Below, in pieces: positions 1-6,483 of a stretch of DNA of 14,424 bases. Origin of the DNA: Tritrichomonas foetus. Taxonomy: Eukaryota; Parabasalia; Tritrichomonadida; Tritrichomonadidae. The notes under the pieces are model-generated. The model was not told where the DNA came from and did not search any database. It saw only the letters and a list, made by a program, of their open reading frames with translations. The stretch is taken from positions 1 to 14,424 of the forward strand of contig MLAK01000012.1 in assembly GCA_001839685.1 (NCBI GenBank). Direction: 5' to 3'. The stretch's first letter is position 1. Each line of letters begins with the position of its first letter. The position numbers and the translations under genes were made by a program.

Positions 1-2261
1 CGTTCTTCAATAGATTTATCATTGGATTCTTCTTCTGGAATTCCAAGATTTGAAAGAACTTCTTGTAAATGCTTTTGGAGAGTTTCATTTACTTCTCTTT
101 GATTCTTGATTGTATTGGAAATGGAATTTTCTGCATCATCTTTCACTTCAGAATCATTACTCATAGCTTTTCTTATAGATTCATTTTCTTTCATTAAGTT
201 TTCTTTCAGGGCAATTTCTTTATCAATTAAACTCTTTATTTCTAAGCACATTTGTTCGACAGTGAGAGGTTCACCTTCTTCATTTTCGGGTTTAATTCCA
301 AGATTTTCACCGATTGATTTAAGTGCTTCCTTCATTGCAGAATTGTCTTTATTGTTATTTTGAATATGTGCAATAATATCAACTTTTTCATCGCTTTGAC
401 CTTCTAATCCCATTTCCTGTTGTAATTTAGCGATTTTCTCCTTTAATTCTTGGTTTTCATTCTTCATATTTTGAATGACATTCAATGAATCGTCATGTTC
501 TTGTTTATCAGTAGATTCATCTGTTTCAGAAATGCCAAGGGCTTTTCGAAGTTCAGAAACTTTCTGCTTGAGCTTTTCATTATCGTTTAAAACGTTGGAA
601 ATAGTGGTTGAATAGATTTCCCCCTCATCTATTTCATCTTCTTCTGTCGGCATTTTCGCCAAACCTAGTGAATCGCGAACTTTTTCAAGTAATGATTTCT
701 TATCTTCAACTTCTTTGTGGATTTTCGTCATTTGATCAACAACTTCTTTGCTGTAAAAATCATCTAAATCGCCTTCTTGTGGAACAGTTAGTCCGATTGC
801 TCCACAGATTTCGTTCAGGTATCCTTTTTGCTTTTCTGCAGTCTTCTTCAGTTCTTCTTCATTTTTAGTTGCATTCGCGACTTTTTGTTCGTTTGCTTTC
901 ATTTCTTTCTTCATACTGACTAGAGCATGTTTCAATTTGGTAGTTTGATCATTTCCAGCTTTATTAGCTTTTTCTAGTTCGGCCTTCAGTTTTTCATTTT
1001 CTGCTGTTAAGCTTGCGATTTTCGCTTTCGCCTTTTCCAGCTCCGCAGTTAATAATTTAATCTTTTCTTGGTCTTTATCAGTTAAATCAACTGTGGATTT
1101 TCCTGTTAATTTACTGATCTTTGATTTAGCCAAGGTTAGTTGCTTTTGGAGCTCTTCATTCTTTTCTTTGAGCTTTCCATAAGCAATTTGATATTTCTTG
1201 GTCTCTTTCTTACTCTCTTCTAAATCTTTCAAGAATTTATCATATTTGACCTTCATACTAGTATATTTCTGATCAGCTATTTTTGCTTCTGATTTGGCAT
1301 CACTAATTCCTTTTGTTAATTCAGTAAGTCGCTCACTGTATTCGAGCTCTATTTGCTGACGTAGAGATTTTGTTAAAGCATACGGATCGATCTGCTCGCC
1401 GTTTACAGTATCGATACTCGAATGCGGTTTGTAATATCTCAACGATGATTCAGGAGAGGCACGAAGGGAGTTAAAGCGACTTGATCTGATATCGCGTGGA
1501 ATGGCAGACATATACGATCGTGCTTCGTGGTCTTGATAATCTAAACCTGATGTTTCAGGAGCTTTTCCACTCTCGAGGTAAAAATTGATTTGCTGTTCAA
1601 GATCAATAATTCTTTCTTGTAATTGGGAAATCTTTGTTTCGGAATCCTGATGCAACATTAAAGAGTCACGTAATGCAGCTTGGAGTTGTTCGACATCAGG
1701 CTCTTCATCGTAAGCTATTTTTGATAATGATTTGATTTGTTCTTGCTTTTCAACATCATCGGTTGGAACGCTGGCTTGAGCTTCGAGTTTATCTTTCATT
1801 GTATATAAAGTTTCATGGATGAAGTCAATATCGTTCATTCCTCGATCGATTACATCATTGATTTGTAATTTCAACGTTTCTTGAATACTCGACTCTCTAA
1901 CACCGACTCGCAAAATTCTTTCAAATACATCTAATGGTTCATCAAAAGAGTCTTCTGGTAACTGAATATTCAATTGCTCCTCGACTTTAGCAATTGCGTT
2001 GGTCAGTTTCTCAGAATACGCTTTATGGCTTTCCGTCAATTTTTCGATTTCATTTTTGTAGTTTTCGATTAATGAATCTTTGTCCTCTTCTGTCTCTGGA
2101 GACAAAGGTTCCTTTTGGAGGTTTCCCTCGTTTTCTTGATCCTCAGGAACAGGCGAAGAAAAATTCAAGATAAAAAATCTACCTGAAATGTTAGTTGAAA
2201 AATTAAAAATTTCCGTTAACATAAAGAATCTCTCAGAAATTTGATGAGATAAGGAAATCAT
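1..2261 (-). CDS. Large coiled-coil protein, N-terminal part (C-terminus outside the window)
   Basis: I read this minus-strand frame codon by codon and found no stop from the ATG at 2261 to the left edge: 753 residues, with the C-terminus missing. An in-frame TGA lies just upstream (2262-2264). An alternative start is Met14 at 2222. Residues 1-35 are unusual, rich in Phe, Ile and Ser, then an acidic linker follows (PVPEDQENEG). From about residue 60 the protein is almost continuous Lys/Glu/Leu/Gln coiled coil, interrupted near residues 240-290 by an Arg/Ser/Tyr-rich segment. From residue 490 an L-G-[IL] motif followed by acidic residues recurs at G490, G533, G576, G618, G655 and G740. No enzymatic domain is visible. 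A cytoskeletal or scaffold role is inferred from composition only. Trichomonad genomes hold many such long coiled-coil proteins, often labelled by weak similarity. Confidence 0.85.
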   Translation of the reverse strand, partial: MISLSHQISERFFMLTEIFNFSTNISGRFFILNFSSPVPEDQENEGNLQKEPLSPETEEDKDSLIENYKNEIEKLTESHKAYSEKLTNAIAKVEEQLNIQLPEDSFDEPLDVFERILRVGVRESSIQETLKLQINDVIDRGMNDIDFIHETLYTMKDKLEAQASVPTDDVEKQEQIKSLSKIAYDEEPDVEQLQAALRDSLMLHQDSETKISQLQERIIDLEQQINFYLESGKAPETSGLDYQDHEARSYMSAIPRDIRSSRFNSLRASPESSLRYYKPHSSIDTVNGEQIDPYALTKSLRQQIELEYSERLTELTKGISDAKSEAKIADQKYTSMKVKYDKFLKDLEESKKETKKYQIAYGKLKEKNEELQKQLTLAKSKISKLTGKSTVDLTDKDQEKIKLLTAELEKAKAKIASLTAENEKLKAELEKANKAGNDQTTKLKHALVSMKKEMKANEQKVANATKNEEELKKTAEKQKGYLNEICGAIGLTVPQEGDLDDFYSKEVVDQMTKIHKEVEDKKSLLEKVRDSLGLAKMPTEEDEIDEGEIYSTTISNVLNDNEKLKQKVSELRKALGISETDESTDKQEHDDSLNVIQNMKNENQELKEKIAKLQQEMGLEGQSDEKVDIIAHIQNNNKDNSAMKEALKSIGENLGIKPENEEGEPLTVEQMCLEIKSLIDKEIALKENLMKENESIRKAMSNDSEVKDDAENSISNTIKNQREVNETLQKHLQEVLSNLGIPEEESNDKSIEE
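60..830 (-). repeat. Degenerate ~43-residue protein repeat inside the coiled-coil gene
   Basis: Protein-level repeat in the minus-strand gene. Each unit has a heptad-rich half (for example NDNEKLKQKVSELRKA), then L-G-[IL], then an acidic linker (ISETDEST, LAKMPTEEDE, IKPENEEGE, IPEEESND). The conserved glycines are encoded at 792, 663, 534, 408, 297 and 42, giving spacings of 43, 43, 42, 37 and 85 (about 2 x 42.5) residues. The missing copy near residue 698 is visible as RKAMSNDSEVKDD. The DNA is too diverged to show as a nucleotide repeat, which suggests an old duplication. More copies may lie beyond the left edge. Confidence 0.7.
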
Positions 2262-2601
2262 TCATATGTCCGAAAATAGTGTTTTTATACAAAAATAATC
2301 ATATTCTAGAGTTTTGGAATAAAAAGTTTCAAGACCGTTAAGTGAAAATAAAATATTCAATTTGAAAATTAGAGGAATCGCGGTAAAAACACCAAAAACG
2401 CCAATATTATTCCAATCTCACTTCCAATGTATACTATGCCAGCAGGGTGAAACTCTGGTCACATGCGGAATAAAATAAAATTGTCATTATTCTTTCGCGA
2501 GATCATTCTTTAAATTCAATTGCTTTGGCTTTATCGACTTTTCAATTAAATCACATCAAAAAAGTTATACGGCCGATATTTTATTCAAATTGAAAAATTA
2601 A
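2262..2601. promoter_or_regulatory. Divergent intergenic region between the coiled-coil gene and the PRMT gene
   Basis: This 340-bp AT-rich region separates two head-to-head start codons and must hold both promoters. On the PRMT side, TTATTCAAATTG (2581-2592) places a TCA initiator-like triplet about 15 nt before the ATG, in line with the very short leaders known in trichomonads. Other T-tract boxes are GACTTTTCA (2535-2543) and, in reverse, TATAACTTTTTT (2558-2569). On the other side, reverse-strand AAACTTTTTATTCC lies near 2319-2330. I see no tRNA or structured RNA here. Promoter assignment is inference. Confidence 0.45.
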
Positions 2602-3576
2602 ATGGCCGAAGGTGAATCACAGTCCGATTACTATTTTGACAGTTATGCGCATTTTGGTATTCACAGAGAGATGCTCTCCGATAAGATAAGAACGCTTTCA
2701 TATCGAGAAGCCATTTTCAAAAATCCTTCCCTTATCAAAGATAAAGTTGTCCTTGATGTCGGTTGTGGTACAGGAATTTTGTCGCTTTTTGCTGCTAAGT
2801 GTGGTGCGAAAATCGTTTATGCAGTTGAAAGATCTTCAATCAATGAATACGCGGAAAAAATAATCCAGAAAAATGGATATGCCGATAAAATTAAAGTTTT
2901 AAAGGGAGCAATGGAAGACATTGAAATACCAGAACCAGTTGATGTAATCATTAGTGAATGGATGGGATATTGTTTATTATATGAATCAATGCTGCCATCA
3001 GTCATTAGCGCTAGAGATAAATACATGGCTCCAACTGGAACTATGTTTCCTAGCCGTACCAAAATGTACATTTGTGCCATTGAAGACTCAGAATATTTCC
3101 AGCGGAAAATTTGCTTTTGGGACAACGTTTGTGGGTTTGACTTAAAACCTATCAAAAACTGGGCTCTCCTCGAGCCTTTAATTGAAACATGTCCAGAAAA
3201 ACAAATTGTAACAGATGATTCGACTTTAATTGAATTTGATTTAAATAAAGTTAAATCTGAAGATCTTGCGTTTAAAGCGCCATTTAAATTATACCCACTT
3301 GAACCAATAAAATGTCATGCTTTCGTTGTTTGGTTTGATGTTACTTTTGAAGGACCTGAAAATACTGTTTTACTGACAACATCACCTTTTGAAGCGCCTA
3401 CGCATTGGACACAAACAATTTTTTATTTGAATGAACCTGTTCAATTGGATGATGAACATCCGATTGAGGGATTCTTCCATATTAAGCCGAATGATGTAAA
3501 TCCGCGTGATCAGGACATCACGATTGAATTCTCAGTCCTTGGCAAACAATACATACAACACTATAAAATGAGATAA
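2602..3576 (+). CDS. PRMT1: Protein arginine N-methyltransferase 1 (type I)
   Basis: A complete, intronless 324-residue protein matching PRMT1 along its length. It would transfer methyl groups from S-adenosylmethionine to arginines, giving asymmetric dimethylarginine on histone H4 and RNA-binding proteins. The N-terminal YYFDSYAHFGIH signature starts at residue 10. Motif I VLDVGCGTG is at 50-58, with the acidic residue that binds the SAM ribose at E76. The double-E loop SEWMGYCLLYESM is at 118-130 (E119 and E128 catalytic), and the THW loop at 267-269. The C-terminal beta-barrel ends in YKMR, like animal PRMT1. All catalytic residues are present. The stop codon overlaps a TAAA that could serve as poly(A) signal. 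PRMT8 or PRMT3-type subfamilies are less likely because there is no N-terminal extension or zinc finger. Confidence 0.97.
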   Translation: MAEGESQSDYYFDSYAHFGIHREMLSDKIRTLSYREAIFKNPSLIKDKVVLDVGCGTGILSLFAAKCGAKIVYAVERSSINEYAEKIIQKNGYADKIKVLKGAMEDIEIPEPVDVIISEWMGYCLLYESMLPSVISARDKYMAPTGTMFPSRTKMYICAIEDSEYFQRKICFWDNVCGFDLKPIKNWALLEPLIETCPEKQIVTDDSTLIEFDLNKVKSEDLAFKAPFKLYPLEPIKCHAFVVWFDVTFEGPENTVLLTTSPFEAPTHWTQTIFYLNEPVQLDDEHPIEGFFHIKPNDVNPRDQDITIEFSVLGKQYIQHYKMR

Positions 3577-4320
3577 ACATTGTGTTTAATATAAACGGAA
3601 TACGAGCTATTTATTGAATCACTATGTATATACTTTTTCATTGTTTTCATCTTTTCGATCAAATCATATTGCTTTTATTCCAATGAGCTAATGAAATAGG
3701 GAAAACATGAATGGCACAAAAACATGATGAGAATTTCCGTCTGCAACATTTCCAATCTCATGAAAGTGTCTTTGACGACATTTGTTGATCTCTAAAAGGC
3801 ATTATTATGTACTTTTTCAGTTCTGTATTTGGATTTCACAGCTCAATTCCTACCTATTTTGCATTTGATATTATTGGAAATCATTTATACCTCTAAATAA
3901 GTAAATAATTCGTTTGATGTTGAAATATTAATCCATGATGATAAAATTAATGCACAACTTGATGATACATTTGGAATCGAATAACTGTTTATAAATGATA
4001 AAACAGCATATCCATATTAAGTGCATTAATAATTCACATGCTAGAATCATTGCGTACACAATAAACTCAACAAATCAAATGGGAAAAATATGTGAAGAAA
4101 TTTCAGGAGTGAATCTAAATGCTTCTCGAAGTCACAATCTGTTATATGCATGAGAGATAGAGAAATACTATATTTTCTTTAAAATGAAGAATTTAACTCT
4201 TCTTTTCGACTTCACAATGATATTGTGGACACAAATTCAATGTGACAATGAAATATTGAATGATTGTTTGTTAGCTGTTATATACAAAATTTCTATGACA
4301 AAGCTCATTTTCTATGAATT
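3577..4320. other. AT-rich intergenic spacer without a supported gene
   Basis: About 740 bp between the PRMT stop and the promoter-proximal boxes of the next gene. The longest reading frame with some coding look is 25 codons (3711-3788), too short to call. Two similar boxes occur: TACTTTTTCA at 3631-3640 and at 3810-3819, each closely preceded by TATGTA. Short TTTCTATGA direct repeats occur near 4290 and 4309. I found no tRNA B-box or other recognisable RNA gene. Confidence 0.5.
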
Positions 4321-4357
4321 ATAATTTTTCAAATGCATAGAAATTATAACTTTTTCA
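4313..4357 (+). promoter_or_regulatory. Duplicated promoter-like box ATTATAA(C)TTTTTCA
   Basis: Two near-identical ~20-bp copies lie just upstream of the coiled-coil gene: TATGAATTATAATTTTTCA (4313-4331) and TAGAAATTATAACTTTTTCA (4338-4357). They differ by one inserted C and two substitutions. The second copy ends in TCA about 21 nt before the ATG at 4378, a plausible position for a trichomonad TCA-type initiator. The 15-mer ATTATAACTTTTTCA (4343-4357) recurs exactly at 9163-9177. Promoter function is inferred from position and repetition. Confidence 0.5.
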
Positions 4358-4377
4358 GAAAGATCGTTAATTTCCCA

Positions 4378-6369
4378 ATGAGCACTGCAACATTCGCAGA
4401 TGGACCCTCTTCTTTTTTATCCAATCTTTCAGCTAGACCAAAACCCAGAGCTGAATCTAAAATTGAAGGTAACTCAGCCGCAGAAATCCAAAGAGTCAAA
4501 TCCGAATTAAATAACCAAATCCAAGCAATGGAAAGCAAGCAAGGGATAGCAAACAGACAATTAGATTCACAGTTCAATCAGCTCCATCAAGATTTAAAGC
4601 CAAAACTCGTTAATTTAGAGCGACAACAAAATTTCACGCAAAAACAGCTCGAAGAGACAAGAAACAGAGTCCAAAAGATTACAACAGACGAAATCTCGCC
4701 ACTACAGAATCAATATGACCAGTTAGGTGTCAAATTCAATCGTTTTATGCGATCCGAAGTTGAATCGAAATTAAAGCCTATGCAGGATGATTTTCGTGCA
4801 TCAAGAAGTAAACTCGACGAGCTACTCGCGACGACCTCATCCAGCTTCAAAAGGTTGAACGAATCTGTTCGTGAAATCCAAGAAAAAGTGAAAAAATCGT
4901 CATCAGAAATTCACGCACAGCAAAGCAAATATTCGACCCAAATCGAAGATATTCCGCCAAAAATAAGTGCTTTAGAACAACAAATGAGACAATTAAAGGA
5001 TATGATCGATGATTCACCTTTAACTGCCGGTCCAATTGGCCTTGACAAGCAAATTAATAAAGTTTATAAAACTATTGAAAGAATTGAGAATGAAGTTTTA
5101 CCTCAACAAATTGAAGATTCAAACTCAAACTTTATTGATGCAATAAAAGAACTTGGTTCATATTGTGAGGAACGCGTTATTGAACTACAAAATGGACTTG
5201 CATCAATTAGTGAAACTAATAAAGGTATTGAAGATCAAAGAAAACAAGCAGATGAGTCTTTGGATTCACTTATGAAACTTTCATTTGACATCCAAACCAA
5301 AATTTCTAAACTTGATCAAAACACAAGATCAAGAATCGTGAATTTAGAACAAAATGTTAATTCCACACTTTCCAACTTGAAATCACAAATTTCAGATATG
5401 CAATCTGAAGGTGACTCTGGATCAAATAAGATTCAAGACCAGGTGAGTGATGATATAAATGGTTTAAAGAATCAAATTCAAATGACAATTCGAAAATTAA
5501 AAGAATCGATCAAAGAATCAACTGGAGAAAACCAACATTCTCAACAAGAAGCATTTACACAACTTTCAAATATCAAAAATATTCTTGAAGGTGATGGAAA
5601 CGCTTTAGAAAGAGTTAAAAAGATCGAAGATCAAGTTCTTTATTGCATCAATACAATTTCAAAAGTTAATGCAGATAACGCCGAAACTGCCAAAAAGGAC
5701 GTAAGTACAGAAACTGTCATCGAAAGAATTGCTGATGTTGAAAAGCGTTTGCAGCTGGCTGAAGAACGAATTGCTAAATTAGATAAAAAAGCTGCACCAA
5801 AGCCATCCAAGATTACTCCAAATGTAGAAAAAATCCCACCAGTCCCACCTGAAGCTGACGAACAAGATGATAAAAAGGATACTAAGAAAGACACAGAAAA
5901 AGATGATAAAAATGAACAGAAAGATGATGAAAAACATGCTGGAAAGAAAGAAAAAGTTGCTAAAGATAAAAAAGACGATAAAAAAGAACCCACTGATAAA
6001 GAGGAAGAAGAAGCTTCAGAAAAAGAAGAAGAAGATACCAAAGAAGATGACAAGGAAAAAGAAGGTGATGAAAAAGATGATAATGAAAAAGAAGAAGAGG
6101 AGAAAAAAGAAGAAGAAAATAAACCAAAGAAAAAAGGAAAAGGAAAATCTAAACAAAAAAATGAACCTGAAAATAATGAAGACCCTGCAAAAGATGATGA
6201 AGAACCAGCAAAAGATGAAAAACCAGCAAAAGATGAAAAGCCAGCAAAAGATGAAAAGCCAGCAAAAGATGAAAAACCAGCTAAAGATGAAAAACCAGCT
6301 AAAGATGAAGAACCAGCAAAAGATGAAGAAGAACCAAAGAATAAGAAGAAGAAAAAGTCAAAGAAATAA
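4378..6369 (+). CDS. Coiled-coil protein with a Lys/Glu-rich repetitive tail
   Basis: An intronless gene of 663 residues from the ATG at 4378. An in-frame ATG at 4333 would add 15 residues, but it lies before the TTTTTCA box that probably marks transcription start, so 4378 (MSTATFADGP) is preferred. A disordered N-terminus of about 35 residues is followed by a Gln/Lys/Glu/Ser coiled coil to about residue 470 (TDEISPLQ, FNRFMRSEVESKLK). Next come a Pro-rich hinge (KIPPVPPEADE) and about 180 residues made almost wholly of Lys, Glu and Asp, with eight PAKD units, ending KKKKKSKK. No enzyme motif is present. A filament or scaffold role is inferred; the FNRF...E...K stretch loosely recalls striated-fibre assemblins, but I would not name it so. 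It faces a similarly built gene. Confidence 0.88.
   Translation: MSTATFADGPSSFLSNLSARPKPRAESKIEGNSAAEIQRVKSELNNQIQAMESKQGIANRQLDSQFNQLHQDLKPKLVNLERQQNFTQKQLEETRNRVQKITTDEISPLQNQYDQLGVKFNRFMRSEVESKLKPMQDDFRASRSKLDELLATTSSSFKRLNESVREIQEKVKKSSSEIHAQQSKYSTQIEDIPPKISALEQQMRQLKDMIDDSPLTAGPIGLDKQINKVYKTIERIENEVLPQQIEDSNSNFIDAIKELGSYCEERVIELQNGLASISETNKGIEDQRKQADESLDSLMKLSFDIQTKISKLDQNTRSRIVNLEQNVNSTLSNLKSQISDMQSEGDSGSNKIQDQVSDDINGLKNQIQMTIRKLKESIKESTGENQHSQQEAFTQLSNIKNILEGDGNALERVKKIEDQVLYCINTISKVNADNAETAKKDVSTETVIERIADVEKRLQLAEERIAKLDKKAAPKPSKITPNVEKIPPVPPEADEQDDKKDTKKDTEKDDKNEQKDDEKHAGKKEKVAKDKKDDKKEPTDKEEEEASEKEEEDTKEDDKEKEGDEKDDNEKEEEEKKEEENKPKKKGKGKSKQKNEPENNEDPAKDDEEPAKDEKPAKDEKPAKDEKPAKDEKPAKDEKPAKDEEPAKDEEEPKNKKKKKSKK
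6184..6333 (+). repeat. 18-bp tandem coding repeat (PAKDEK)
   Basis: Eight tandem PAKD units: PAKDDEE, five PAKDEK, PAKDEE and PAKDEEE. The typical 18-bp unit is CCAGCAAAAGATGAAAAG, with AAG/AAA and GCA/GCT variants. Two adjacent units share the rarer GCT codon, which points to recent duplication of a unit. Longer units carry whole extra GAA or GAT codons, so the reading frame is kept. The array is likely to vary in copy number between strains (inference). Confidence 0.9.
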
Positions 6370-6483
6370 GCTTTTTTGAGCTAAATGTTTGTCTTGAAAT
6401 AAAAAGAGTGAATAATTATGTTTTTGGATAAAAAAATTATAAGTTTGAATTTTTTATAATAACAATACACGCAAACAAAAATA
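6370..6483. terminator. Shared 3' region between convergent genes
   Basis: A 114-bp AT-rich gap between the stop codons of two convergent genes. On the plus strand, TAAA-containing sites follow the stop (GCTAAATG, AAATAAAAAG). On the minus strand, ATTATAAAAAATTC lies about 25 nt past the other stop. TAAA elements act near the stop as poly(A) signals in trichomonads (established knowledge), so both mRNAs could end here and overlap slightly. The exact cleavage sites cannot be seen. Confidence 0.4.

Noticed and set aside
360..700. Further AACTTTTTC matches inside the left gene (near 380 and 678)
   Set aside because: They are explained by Glu-Lys-Val codons of the coiled coil read on the other strand.
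106..868. Plus-strand ORFs of 85 and 86 residues
   Set aside because: They lie antisense to the long open coiled-coil frame and their Ser/Phe/Leu-rich sequence is the mirror of Glu/Lys codons.
2817..3155. Minus-strand ORF of 112 residues
   Set aside because: Antisense shadow of the clear PRMT1 gene, with no family features.
2410..3760. Shared 11-mer TTCCAATCTCA before and after the PRMT gene
   Set aside because: Matches of this length are expected by chance in a 14-kb AT-rich window.
3711..3788. 25-codon ORF beginning MAQKHDENF
   Set aside because: Too short and alone; no start context or conservation evidence.
5640..6379. Ser-rich minus ORF and Lys/Met-rich plus ORF over the charged tail
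   Set aside because: Both are out-of-frame readings of GAA/AAA/GAT-rich coding sequence in the real gene.
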